The notes: generated from the letters alone by a model not told the origin. Counted from the first letter of the stretch, positions 24,364-36,108 are shown. The stretch: DNA of 64,000 nt from Blastobasis lacticolella (GCA_905147135.1 LR990061.1:8036026-8100025); one strand, 5' to 3'. Numbers and translations are program-made.

Positions 24364-26174
24364 CTGAAAGTAAGAAAACAATAAGTATTATTAAAAAACA
24401 TCACCTTTATCTGTCAAATATTAGTCGCTATCCGCAGCCGGATCTTTTGTTTTAACCATTGTTCTAAAAATTTCAATGCCTGACTAAATAAATATATTAG
24501 TGCATTTTCTGGAGTTTTTAAACATCCTAAATTCCACAGATGTATTTGATGGCTACTGTACCTGACTAAACCACACTGAAAATGAAGTAAGTACCTAATG
24601 GTTCTTTTTAACTAATTGCGGAAATACACCTTAATTTAGAATGACACGCACGAGCACAACCCATGTTAGAATCTCACAACTGAACTGACGTCTAACAAGA
24701 CAAAACCTGTTTCTGCTGCGGTGTGCAAAGCGCGCGCAGGATATCGTTCTATACATGCACAGCGCTGTCTCGCTCACACTACGGAAAGAGTCCGTAATTG
24801 AATCGGTGTAATGTCCACTTCACGGTGCGGCGGCATTGAAATATGATCATGATAAGATTTGGATCATCGCCAAATATGATGTGGCTTTGTTACTTAAGTG
24901 ATTTTAAGTACTATCTACTTTTTTTGTTGACAGCACTATTATCATCATTAAGCTACGCAAGCTTTTTTATGAACTCTTGGCAAACGTGAGATGGGCTTTA
25001 TTGTTTTGATCAAGGATCTCTAACATTGCTTTCAAGGAATGGCATTATTTTAGTCTACATCAAGATTTCTGGTGTACCGGTAAACCCTTAAATAACTACT
25101 AAATAGAGAATAGCACTACGGTGGTTCATTAAATAACTTCTCTCTGGCTTCCGGCTTAATAATTATTCACGTGTAAATATTTATGCTGCTGGCGGCATAA
25201 TCTAGGTTTTTTAAAGGCACGCCGGGCTGCTTTAGACCGCCACCATTTTGTTAATATTTTATAACAAAAAAATATTAAATTCGAACCTATTTTTATAAGC
25301 CAGACCTATATATACCTCAGTTTGATACTGCCCAACCAATACTATTATGTTAATTATGCAAAATATGTTGTATACTAGGAATGCACGATTGTTTTAGTTA
25401 TTTCACACATATCTTTACACTTATCTTTGTAACATTTTATACCAAAACTACAAAATATTGTAGGCGCGTGAAAATTTTCAATGAAACTTATATATATATT
25501 ATCAGTAAACTGCAGAGCGCAGTAATATTTGAAGAAATTAAATAACAAAAGAGTCAAAAACTTACCCAGTATTAAAACTTTTATTTTGATGCGAACAATA
25601 TAATGTCATCCATCACTCACTCAGTTTTGACTGTTATCCTTCATAATATTATATTGCGAGGCGAAGCAGATAATTATAACGTTAGATATATTCTCTTAAT
25701 ACCGTGGCTTTAGAGATGTTTTTGTAATGATGCAGGATTTATTTAAAGTCTAACTCTGTGCACTTAAAAAGCTCTAATCATTCTTTTACTACATTCTAAT
25801 GTTAGTCTCATGCTTTTTTAATGCAATTAACATCATCTTTATCAATAATATTGCTAGTATAATGCTCCTGTAATGCGATTGGGAACTTCAATGATCGTAA
25901 TAATGGTTCTTTGATGCTACTGGCAATTTTATTGACCATAATAATGCTTCTTTAATGCGATTGACACCTATTTTGACTACAATCATGCTAATATAATGCA
26001 CCTGTAATGCAATTAACTAACAAATGTGAACCTATTTAGGATCTTAAGCCGTTAAATTTGTGCCCAATTAAGCATTACAGTAACCGTATAAACTTTTATA
26101 ATGCAAATGTAGTGCTAACTCAAAATGCGAAAACTGCACAGAAATGCTGTAAATCGGCCGTTATACTGCTTTGG
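24364..26174. other. Right non-coding part of the CACTA-like element
   Basis: 24364-24850 is probably the 5' leader and promoter of the DUF4806 gene. A GC-rich patch with GCGCGC lies at about 24720-24790. From about 25770 to 26130 AATGC-containing units recur, the expected subterminal transposase-binding zone. No other gene is seen; the small frame at 25375-25557 looks random. Confidence 0.5.
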
Positions 26175-26897
26175 TGTGTTACTTGGGACGTGTACCCACG
26201 AAAGTAATAACATTGGCTGTAACAGTACCTACCACTCATTATTTATGTTACCCATACATTTTACTTAAATAACAATATTATCATGGTACCCACGACTTCA
26301 GGTTACTTTAACAGATTGCGGAAAAACGAGCTTAATAATTTATTTACTATACAGAGGAAGAAGAACTATAACTCGACGCTATCGAGTAGTCTATAACTTT
26401 AATAAGCCGCCTTCGTTATTGTACATCATTTACAATTAGTCGGTTTACACCGTCTATGTTTGGTGTCACATTTGAAAAGAATCATAATCCCTGAAGGAGG
26501 GCGCTAGGTCTTTCTCCGAAACGTCATTATTTTCATTTCACAACCGAGACATGTTAGTTTCTTTTTCCGTCACGTTCCTTCTTATCCATGTTCCATTGTT
26601 GGCGACATTCCATTTCTGTCACAGAATACTACATCCTTACGGTATTGCTACATAAAACGTAGAACTAGCGCCACAATAAAATTGACAATATTGAAATTGA
26701 CCTCTGTTGCGGTCAAGCTATATAAAAATTACACAACTGAATACAATTTGCAATTATCGTTAAACAGTTACTTGTTTTTTCACTAACGTAATATTCAGGG
26801 TGTTTCATAATACATGTATAAAGCCGTGAACTGGATGGAGTGCTAAACGTATTAAAACGATAGGTACAGTTATTTTTTTCGTGCGTGGAATAGTAAG

Positions 26898-28946
26898 CGA
26901 GAAAATGACTATCGAACTTTTACCTTTTCAATGTCGATAATCGACATTTTGAAAACGAAAGACCGCATCTCTAGAAATCAGTTGTAAAAGGTCACTCAAG
27001 TTCATAGTACTAGGCGCAATGATATTAAGGAGATCTAAATTAGCCATTTTGTATTTTTTGGTTTGAGGGTTCTGTACAAAAAAATATTGTAATTTTAATT
27101 TAATACGTTCCTTCATAGTTTTTTCGAAAGTGCACCACCACCTAACTAATAGCAAAGTAGTCTAATTCAAATTACTGTGGCATATTAATGTAGCAAACTC
27201 TAATTAATGTAGCATATTTGTCTTTATAAGTTTGCTTTCTCATGTCATGCCTGTCAGTCATGTTTCAGTGTCGCAAAGGTAATCGTACCTATCTGCTATG
27301 AGATTTTTCAGTAACTACACACACATATTTTTGTATTAAATAAAACAAATAAAATACCTTAGTGTAATGAATGAAACATAAATAAAACAAAGACAGTAGA
27401 GAGTGGAGTTTAAGACAGAACCCTCCACTAATGTGGGGAAGGCTTAAACTCTCAGAGGACTGTTATGTTAAAATCCGTACGATTTCACGAATATTTCTCA
27501 TCAACAAAAATTAACTAAATGAATCTTAGTTGACGGAGCTATACCTGTAAATATCCCATGCTTCACCCAGTTGGGAACCTAGGCAGGGGCGCAACAACCG
27601 CCGTATCAGCCGTATCAATGATACGGGATCCCAAATCGTTTGTAAGCAAAAATACGTACTGTTATCCTCAATTTCAGTTAAACACTATTTCCCGGAAAAA
27701 AAAATTCTTTAGTGATTTTCAGACCAGGGTCGGGGCCCCCTCCGCCAAAGATGCAAATGAAATCAAGTGATACAATCCGTTTTCGTTCCCCTTTCGCTTA
27801 GAGATAATTAACATTTTTAATAAAAAACAACAACTTAGAGCCCCTCACGCGCACTCACTCATTACTTCATTGAAATTGTGTAAAAATGCACCTATAGCAA
27901 AAATGAGAAAAATCTTGATCTCATGTACAACATATTCAGCACTATCGGTGAGATCATAAGATTTAAAAAACTCCTTACACTGTTCATTGCTCAACGGGTC
28001 AGATGGACCTGGCTCATAATAAAATCGTTTTGGCCCACACGATTTTCGAATTTGACTGTTTTTAAGTTAATCGTGAAAACTTTATAGCCAAAATGTCAGA
28101 AATAGAGCTCGCACGCTCATTAATTAATTGTTTGCGAAGTTAATTTTATTATAAACCAGATGTCAGAAATGTCTACATCGTATGTCGTCGTATGTCGTAT
28201 CGTCCATTTACTGATTTTATGTTATTCGCGCAAGTATTCTGAAGGGGTAGTTTGTGAAACTATCGAGCTCGCTACGCTCGCTTATTCAACAAATTATGAC
28301 ATTTTTATATTTATCATGCAAGGTTTTAATATACCAAAGTCAAGGGCCAATTTACAAAAATTCCGATGTCCACCCCGGCCTTTAAGGAGATTCTTGTCAT
28401 ACAAACTACCAACATAAAACATTAACAAATTATACACCTAAATCTTCCTCAATAGACAAAGTAATTCCACTTTGTCAATTGGTGAAAACCGCATGAAAAT
28501 CCGTTCAGTAGTTTTTGAGTTTATCGCGAACAGGCAGACAGACGCGGTGTGGAACTTTCTTTCATACATATGTTATTCTTACTATTAAGGTGATTCAACG
28601 CCCATACTAAATTTCTCTCGATATTCTTTCATTTGTTTGAGTGTTTAGTGATTGTATTATGATTTCTACTCTTAGTAAATGTATTCAATGGTGCGCAAAG
28701 TGGTTTTCTTTTCAAAAGCAGTTAAATCGAAAAAAGCACAAATCGCCGCTTGATAGCGTTGTTTTGTGATTTAATTATTTTTCTTTTTCATTGCTTTGTT
28801 TTACATTATTAACATGTAGAAATCTATTTCGCGCACAATTGAACATATTTTCTAATAGCCAATTGCACAAAAACGTTACATAAAAATTGTATGAAAATCG
28901 TACCGCCTTAACACGCGAATGGCTTGGATTTAAGTTACTCATTAGC
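26898..28946. other. Stretch without recognisable gene
   Basis: No supported coding region. Near 27590-27635 there is a 'gggcgcaacaaccgccgtat' repeat with 'atacgggatcc' that partly recurs at 29260-29290. Bases 28480-28600 ('ccgttcagtagtttttgag', then 'aggcagacagacgcgg') are part of a repeat common in moths. Confidence 0.45.
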
Positions 28947-28957
28947 ATCCCTTGTAG

Positions 28958-29219
28958 CCGTGTGGTAACCGGTAGAGTAGAATAGCACCAACCCCTTACA
29001 CTCGTGGGTGTCGTACAAGGCGAATAACGTTTAGAGGCAAAATATCTAGTCTCCATAAACTGGAAAATGGGCAGCAGCGTTTTTCATTGTTATGTTTGCA
29101 ACACTGCGATCTCCAACCCGCCTGCCAAGCGTGGAGATTATGGCAATAACCTCCCCTTTTGCGGGAGAGGCCCAAAGTCCTGTAGTGGACTGTTATGGGC
29201 TGTGATGATGATGATGATG
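28958..29219 (+). mobile_element. SINE with GATGATGAT tail, complete copy
   Basis: An exact 11-bp target duplication, ATCCCTTGTAG, flanks it at 28947-28957 and 29220-29230. It starts CCGTGTGGTAACCGGTAGAG and ends in (GATGAT)n. Same family as 463-713 in opposite orientation. Target duplication plus tandem tail shows retroposition. Confidence 0.85.
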
Positions 29220-29552
29220 ATCCCTTGTAGTTGGGGGTACTAACTATGGGGCCCCAGACAGCTATTGATACGGGGCCCCTGGAAGGCAAGCAACGCCACT
29301 GAACCTAGGTCACCTAGGTGAAACACGGACCCAAACACAATTTTAGTAATTACTGTCTGTACAAATTACCCGATAAAATAGTGGTAAGCAAATGTATTCC
29401 ATCACCGACATCATAAGGATTATTATTAGTCCACTGTTGGACTTGTTTGAGCCTCACTTTATTAAATAAACACAATCAACATTACGGTGCATCTACCAGG
29501 AGAACATAAGAGGCGAAATAAGTACGACCCCTAACACGCGGATCCCTAAAGC

Positions 29553-29919
29553 CAGTGTTACCAGCAGTAGTTTCCAAAAAAGTACGCCTGGGCTCTTAAA
29601 ATAGTACGAAAATGGCTAAAAAGTTACGATTTCTTCTTATTATCTTCTATATTTTATCGACCTTGGGGGGGGGGGGGGGGGATGATTTTTAGTCAATTAA
29701 TGACGTTATTTTGTTGCCGGTGGCAAAATCAACCCTTCCTTCCCATTATTTTTGGTGAAATTGTGAATTTGAAAGGTGAAGTGACTACCCCCCTCAGCTA
29801 AATTCAGCATTTTGTAAAAACGTACTAAATAGTACGATGTGGAGCAAAGTACGCTTAAGGTACGACAGTCGGCCAAATAGTACGTAAATCGTACTAAAAG
29901 GTACGATCTGGCAACGCTG
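29553..29919. mobile_element. hAT-like MITE, 367 bp
   Basis: An exact 8-bp duplication, CCTAAAGC, flanks it at 29545-29552 and 29920-29927. The ends are CAGTGTTACCAG and CTGGCAACGCTG, near-perfect inverted repeats. AGTACG/CGTACT motifs recur throughout both halves. There is no coding capacity. The G17 run at 29665-29681 lies inside it. Confidence 0.85.
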
Positions 29920-31119
29920 CCTAAAGCGCTGCCTGCTGCCACGCCTCCCGCCTCGCCTCCCGCCACCAGCCGCCCCGTGCGCCGCGCCGAACATGTGTCG
30001 ACACGCCGGAGTTTTGGCAGTGTGCATGCTGCACTTGGGTGTGTCGTTTGATTGAACCGCTGACGCCGACAGCGTGGCTTCTTGTGTTACCTATTTTCGG
30101 TCGTGTTCGTTTATTCGGTTTTAGCTTTTCGCGTGATCGGTGTGATTGTTTGTTGCGTTGTATGTATAGGATACCTAAGTACTGTGAAAATAACTGTGAT
30201 AAGACTGTAAACGATATGAATGAATGAATGATTTATTGCTTCAGGTACCAATATTAACGTAGTCTTGTTTGTGTACAATGTTCAACAGTTTAAGTATTGT
30301 GATAATCATTATTCTGTGCATGAGTGCAACCAAGCAGTAGGCCAAAGACCATGTTACCTACCTACTTACGTATTGCATAGCAACCAGTGCATGCTGTAGT
30401 GTTGTGTAGCTGTGTGTATGAGTGTATTTACCTATCGGTCATCGAGCCACAAGACAGCAAGAAAGTGTGGTTAACTGCGCTGGCACCTGACACTGTTTGT
30501 TTCCATAAAATATCGTTTAAAAGGTACGTACCTACATGCTTTAAAGGTCTAGGTGCTAGCTAGACTAGGAGACGCTACCTACCACCTAATAGTGACGTTA
30601 GAAGCGCAACCGCCGCGCTCGGTTCTTTTCCGACGGGAAATAGGTAGAAAAGACAACGCTTTTATCTTTTCATAAAAACATGTAGGTATTTAGTGGAACC
30701 TGTCTGTAATGTGTTTCACCAAAACTAGATTCATAAGTGGTTCCTTAGGTACGTAGGTACTTAGATGAGGGAACCGTGTTAGTAGGTACCTAGTACTTAC
30801 CTATCTGTGTAGAGCCATTTTGTCAATTGAACGAATCCCGTTTTAGTGTAGTAGATATCTACTTTAGTACGTAGCTGACTATGTTTATTTTTATTTAGTT
30901 TAAGTACCTGCGGCAGTCCACACCGCGGGTCCGGCTGTCTTCCAGACTGATTAACATGTTTTGTTTTTTATTTACGTAGGTTCCTACCTACCTAACCTAC
31001 TTAGATACTGTTTTTAGGCCTTTAGTTAATAAGTACCTAAGTATTATGATTTTAATTCTTATTTTACTTTTGTTGTGCTGGGGTGGTTTGTTCTGTTAGG
31101 TACCTACCTAGTAGAAATC
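29920..31119. other. GC-rich patch followed by low-complexity sequence
   Basis: 29928-30010 is strongly GC-rich (CGCCTCCCGCCTCGCCTCCC-like) with many CpG, unlike its surroundings. It could be a promoter or 5' leader of an unrecognised gene, but no exon with a known domain follows. 30500-31110 is dominated by 'taggtacctacct' type sequence, common low complexity in moth DNA. Confidence 0.4.
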
Positions 31120-31432
31120 ATCTCGGTGTTAATGACCTGGTTTTGCTCTCGCGCACGAGGGCCTGGGGTCCGCCTTGACCATGATCCAGGATTTCGCATT
31201 TCTGGTCATTACGTCTGGCAGTCCTGAATCCTGCCTGACCCTGCTACCAGGGGAACCTGATTACCTGACCAGATTAAAATCATGGTTAGACATTCAGTCG
31301 CCTAAATGTGCAGGTTTCATCACGATGTTTTCCGTCAGAAAAGGTCACTGGTACGTGGCGGCAGCGGGTGTCGAACCCGGTACCTCTCGCGTACGACTCG
31401 GATACCGTAACCTTAGGCCACCGACGACGCTC
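31120..31432 (-). mobile_element. tRNA-derived SINE, minus orientation
   Basis: Same family as 748-1085. The minus strand carries a B box in CCGGGTTCGACACC and an A-box-like region near 31420. The body 'gggcctggggtccgccttga' is shared. No clear flanking duplication. Confidence 0.7.
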
Positions 31433-32055
31433 CGACTATTTAAGCATACCTACCTATTGAAAATAATGAGTGTAGGTAAGTTCCTAGTTAATTTGGTAGA
31501 GATTATTCATGGAGATAAGTAGGTAACATTTAGTTCGGCGCCTGGTAGCAAGATGTAGGAGGTTCGTTTGTTTTGTTATGAATGGCGCGAGGTTATTAAA
31601 CTCTTCTTTATGGTGTGTACACTCTCAACTTACGCCAACGAAGCGTTGTCGGCCGATTTGGATTTCTAAGGTCCAATAGGTAATTCATTTCGTGGTCAAG
31701 CAAACGATCTTTGGGAGTTTTGGGAACCTATTCGGGCTCGTAATCGCACGTTTGTTCATTGGCCTTCGGTATCCGCCCAAGCTGCGTTTGGTCGATTGCT
31801 TCTATCCGTTTGATGTTACCGCCACGCTTTTTTCATAGGGGTCGCACGCGGTTATTGAACTTCTCTTTCTAGGATCATCAACTTGAAATAGAGCTGCGCA
31901 TCAACGTAGTCGATATGGTTATTTTTCTTTAAAAACGAAGATTTTTTATAAAAATTAAAATTCAATGTCTGGATAATATGAAGTCGCCAGTGTACTCTTT
32001 GCAAGCTATACTTTAACACCCTTTCGGCTTTATACATGTATTATGAAACACCCTG

Positions 32056-33492
32056 TTTAATAACTTTCAACAAAACCCAAATAATAATTTGTTATCGGTA
32101 ATCATAATATTATCTGTTAGAAATTGTATAAAAAGCTACTTCTCTAGCACACCCCATAATTAACACGCCACTCAAAGACAGAAGAAATACCAGATATACA
32201 CCTACGCCTACGAATGGGGTCATACAAGACTGTATGCTCTGTTCGATTCGACACGAATATAATGAAGGAGTATCATAGTTTGCTATCTATTGCATTTTAG
32301 TAACTGCAGTAAGTTGATAGTATTTATGATAAGTCTGAATTGGAACCTCATGGTAGGTACTCAGGTACTCAAAGTTCTACATTATAAATAAAAACAAAAA
32401 CATGTCCTATATGTAGTACCACGAGACACGTATTCCAAAGGAAACAACAATAGTACCAACCATCGAGCAATCACAAAATAACCAGATCATCATTAGGTAC
32501 TTATCTTTTTTTACATACAACGCTTTTGTACATAGCTTAAAACAGTCACCATCTGGTGGTTCCGCGCCTATAGCATTCACCGGCACGGTAAGCCAACGTA
32601 CCTAACCCCAAGGGGTAGATAAAATAACAATTAATTTCTGCGCCTAATAACAATTATACACCATGAAACAAGCTTTAAGAAACTAAAATTATCACATAAA
32701 ACCTAGTATTCAATCAAACTAACCATACCTTGCTCGGCAGACGTTAAGCTGTCAATCATCGACAAAGTATTTAACCAGATGGAACCAAAGTAGATCACAT
32801 AACTAAAGTGAAGCTTTGCCTATAAAATAAGGTACCAATCTCTTTTGCTTTTGCCTATACTTTTCATAAAAGTCAAGAATGGGGTATCATCAGCTGTTCG
32901 TACGAAATCGGCCATTTTTGTTTGTAACAATTATTGATTTTTTTAGGTTTGTCGTAGAAGCCGCCATTTAACCTTTTTTTACCACATCGCATTTGTGAAT
33001 TATGTTTTTTTCAAAAACCATATTTCAGTGTACCCTGGCATAAGCCGGGCCTGATCTCTATAATGATGTTGACTATTTTACCACACATAACCTTTCTAAA
33101 ACCCTTCGTAATCCTTAAGCGTAGAACTATTGTTCAATTATTTTTTCAGTTTTATCTAGGTGCATAGAAACTCAGTACTTAGTAACTTTCCATCTTAGTT
33201 CGTTACACATTATTTGTAAAAACAAATTGAATTTACCTACAATTCTCTCACAAGTAAACATGGTTCGACTCACCGAATGGAAAATTTCAGCGTGTAAGCT
33301 TTATAGGTTGTAAGTTGTACGTAATTATGGACCAACCACGAACCAGCACTCTTTATTGTGTTTGCACCCGACTTTTGCCATTTCGTCGTATCTTCCGCCG
33401 CTCAGCATTTCGTACACGCAGTTTATTTGGCATGAAAAAAATAAGATCGAGCATTAACATTGTGGACATGAAGATCTTTATCCCAGTTCTGA
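32056..33492. other. Stretch without recognisable gene
   Basis: AT-rich sequence, no domain-bearing frame on either strand. A small open frame at 33315-33512 (+) crosses into the 528-bp repeat and ends 'FIPVLMSEKGL'; I do not recognise it. Confidence 0.45.
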
Positions 33493-34020
33493 TGTCGGAG
33501 AAAGGACTATAGAAGACTCGCCCATGAGCGAGTAATGGCCATCAGAACGTATTTATCGGGATTTCGTTGCAATAAAGGGGTATCTATAGTGTTTCAAGAA
33601 TGTATTGTCAAATTAAAGCCACATTTACGAGTTTACAATTGTAGCCGATACCCGCGGGTTATTTGCAAAACCCTCCACCACCCATGGCCAATCTCATCAG
33701 GCCGATTCGCGGGAGATGCGCCAGGGCTCTTACTAGTTGCCACATACGCACAGCTTGACTCCCTACACATTGTTAACAGTACATCCTGCACTCACGTTTC
33801 TATTTTCTGGAGCTTTCACGCATCTCTTTAACGCATCAGGATTTACGCTTCTTCGCTCTTGAATGGTTTCTAGTTCTTGGTCCCAGTATCCTTGCGGCTG
33901 CCGTCGCCGCCATGCTGCTTGTGACGTTGTCATAATAGTTGCAAGCCACCCGTCAGGTGGCGCACCAATCGACATCCAGGCCAAAGAGATGGACTAAGAG
34001 ACTCATGATCATCTCCGACA
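33493..34020. repeat. 528-bp LTR-like repeat, right copy
   Basis: Identical by eye to 15573-16100, same orientation. The inner flank (CTGA) does not match the left copy's inner flank, while the outer flank TATA matches the left copy's outer flank. Confidence 0.75.
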
Positions 34021-34164
34021 TATATTCAAAAAGTTAACAATATTTTTTATTTTTATTTTAATTAACAATCATAGGAACTAATTTGCCAGTCTTCTAAGGC
34101 AGTCTTATAGAAAAAATGTACCTAACAAAAAAAATTTTTTCGAAAAAAAAAAGACAACTAAGTA

Positions 34165-34556
34165 TGTAGAAGATGTTTGGTGCACTCCTTTCAGTCGCCG
34201 CAAATAATTGAAACAAAACGATTTTAAAACACTATTTTACTAAATTGTTTTACAGTGAAAGAAATTTAAAACAAAACTTGACTAAATGAAAGAGTGACAA
34301 ACTGAAAACAATCCCAAAAGCGTCTCACTATTTCTAGCGGGAGCGGAGTTCGGAAGCAATTTTCCCTAATATGTACACAATACAGTTCCCAAACGTCTCA
34401 CAATTAAGTGGGAGCAGTCTAGGAAACAATACAATGCAGCCTACAGAGCATACACACTACACATTCGTCAAGCCCTATGTATTGCGCGTGGGAACATTTC
34501 GATAGCGCGATGTAAATGACGCGCAGCGACATCTTGTGACAACTTGTTGCACTACA
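34165..34556 (-). repeat. Ty3/gypsy 3' LTR (probable)
   Basis: On the minus strand a polypurine tract, CCAGAGGGGCAGAT (34557-34570), is followed directly by TGTAGTGCAACAAG, the expected LTR start, right after the end of the integrase frame. The distal end is set at a TACA near 34165 and is uncertain by some bases. No second LTR is found because the element is truncated at its 5' side. Confidence 0.6.
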
Positions 34557-34614
34557 ATCTGCCCCTCTGGCTTCAAACACGTCCCGGGGAGAAAGACAGG
34601 AAGTAGATTTTATA

Positions 34615-36108
34615 TCACAATTTCCGGGGTCGTCCGCGTCCACGTTTAACTGGTACATTAAGGCTTTGCGGTTTGGTCGGCTTTATGGTCTTGGCTGGGC
34701 GTCCTCGTCTTCGTATTGGATGTACAGGTTCGGGAACCTCAGCCACATTGCTCTGAAATGGTGTGAGAGCTGACGAATGATAAACTCCCAATATTTGTTG
34801 TGGTGTTTTAGGATCAGCGATTTTAAACGAAGCTGGGCCATGTTGTTCCACTATAATATATGGACCATCTCTTCTCGGCGTGAACTTTGAACTAAAACCT
34901 TTTGAGGCGTTGCTTACTGTGTGAAGCGTGGCTAAGACAAGATCACCGGGTTTGTATGCAGGATTGTCACGTCTGTTTCGGTCTACGTAGCGTTTTTGAC
35001 GCGTCTTGGCATACCGAATCTCAAAAATATCTCATCGATCAATATTTCAGAACAGATCCTAGCTGTGGCTTTCTCCAACGAAAACAATTCTACCCATCGA
35101 GTTGCCACGTCCTCCACTATAAAAATCCAGTTCTTCCCTTGGGGTGAAGTAGGCAAAGGTCTAAACAGGTCAAAAGAAATGACTTCAAATCTCTTATTAC
35201 TGGTAGTCGTTTGGAGTAGTCCAGCTGGTTTTAAATATTGTGGCTTATAGCGTTGACAAGCAGAACAGTTCTTTATATATCCCTCTACAAACTTTCTCAT
35301 ACCTTTCCAGTAATATCTCTTAGATATGCGCTCAATAGTCTTTGCGACACCAAAGTGGCCTGCCAATGGATCATCGTGATATGCCTTTAGGACATTCAAC
35401 CATTCTTGCTCCGGCTACGAGTTGTGCGTCTTCAGAGTCAGAATCAGGCGAGAATCTGTATAGAAGCCCATTATTCATCAAGTAACCTTTATTAGCCCAA
35501 TAGGATGCATCTTCATTCCTATCTATGTTTTCTAAAGCCTTGACTATTCTTTCTATGTTTTCATCCTTCAGTTGTTCTTCTCTTATTTGCTTAGGGTTAC
35601 GGTGAGGTATGTCTATTGCAACTGCACAAATACCACATTGTCCTTTATTTTCTTCAGTGCATGGAGTGCGTGAAAGCGTGTCGGCTACTACATTCATTCG
35701 TCCTGGTACATGTTTAATAGTTAGGTCGTATGATTGTAAGTGTAAAGCCCATCTTGCAAGCCTTCCTGATGGAGATTTTATCGACATCAGCCATTTAAGG
35801 GCTTGGTGGTCTGTAACAATGGTAGTCGGCAATCCCTCGACATATCCCCGAAATTTATTTAGAGCCCACAGGACTGCCAACGCTTCCCTTTCTGTCGTGG
35901 AATAATTCCTTTCAGGTGAGGTTAGCAAGCGGCTAGCGTATTCAATGACAGTTTCATCAGGGCCCTCCCCCTGGATTAGAACTGCTCCTAAAGCGTAACT
36001 ACTGGCATCACTTTTAATCGTGTATGGCTTATTTGCATCGGCCTGACCCAAAACGGGAGCAGTGGTGAGACAACTCTTTAGACAACTAAAGAGTTGTCTC
36101 ACCACTGC
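34615..36108 (-). pseudogene. Ty3/gypsy pol remnant (RNase H and integrase)
   Basis: Minus-strand frames give the RT-linked RNase H (from 'CLTTAPVLGQADANKPYTI' through 'SDASSYALGAVL', 'TEREALAVLWAL', 'IVTDHQALKWL' to 'HVPGRMNVVADTLSR'). The integrase N-terminal zinc region follows ('HFGVAKTIERISKRYYWKGM', 'CSACQRYK'), then the start of the catalytic core ('FDLFRPLP', 'FIVEDVATRWVELF'). After 'RFGMPRRV' near 34998 the core is interrupted by a deletion, and the frame resumes with the C-terminal part ('YKPGDLVLATLH', 'RRDGPYIIVEQHGPASFKI', then a basic 'RRRGRPAKT' tail). A shift separates the two frames near 35390. The 5' half of pol and all of gag are missing. Confidence 0.85.
36059..36108. repeat. 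Perfect hairpin at the truncated end of the gypsy remnant
   Basis: Arms 36059-36081 and 36086-36108 are exact 23-bp inverted copies around a 4-base loop (ACAA). The left arm is gypsy coding sequence ('CLTTAPVL' region); beyond the right arm the sequence no longer resembles gypsy. This marks the breakpoint of the element. Confidence 0.85.

Larger units (their letters stand above)
17349..26187. mobile_element. CACTA/EnSpm-like DNA transposon, 8.8 kb, two genes
   Basis: The terminal inverted repeats are CCCAAGTAACACA at 17349-17361 and its complement at 26175-26187; similarity continues a few bases to AAGCA. The flanks are AC on both sides, a possible 2-bp target duplication. Both ends carry subterminal repeats: 'agctgttttagtgcattt' and 'acaatagcattt' on the left (17570-17740), and AATGC-containing units on the right (25770-26130). 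The two long genes between them converge, transposase on + and DUF4806-type protein on -. The class rests mainly on the transposase; the ends are not the textbook CACTA. Confidence 0.75.
26806..32055. mobile_element. 5.25-kb bracket of 31-bp perfect inverted termini (mariner-like family)
   Basis: Bases 26806-26836 (starting CAGGGTGTTTCATAATACAT) and 32025-32055 are exact inverted copies over 31 bp. The left end continues for about 92 bp like the MITE at 21796-22060; the right end diverges after 31 bp. Flanks are TT on both sides rather than TA. No transposase is recognised inside, and the interior holds several other insertions. It could be one old element with nested insertions or two unrelated ends of one family. 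Confidence 0.45.
15573..34020. mobile_element. 18.4-kb unit bounded by identical 528-bp direct repeats (LTR-like)
   Basis: The repeats at 15573-16100 and 33493-34020 are the same length and, compared line by line, identical. Each starts TGTCGGAGA and ends TCTCCGACA, the TG...CA form of LTRs. The bases outside the pair match (TATA at 15569-15572 and 34021-34024), whereas the inner flanks (CGGC and CTGA) match nothing. That pattern fits a single insertion with a 4-bp target duplication. I found no gag, pol, convincing primer-binding site or polypurine tract in the 17.4-kb interior, which is full of other transposons. It may be a large non-autonomous retrotransposon with nested insertions, or the product of recombination between two copies. 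Confidence 0.6.

Noticed and set aside
27558..27770. 70-residue open frame
   Set aside because: It starts in a dispersed 'gccgtatcagccgtatc' repeat and has no recognisable motif or splice context.
30039..30227. Small open frame after the GC-rich patch as the first exon of a gene
   Set aside because: No known domain, no supported splice partner downstream, and the frame is short; the patch is only noted as a possible promoter.
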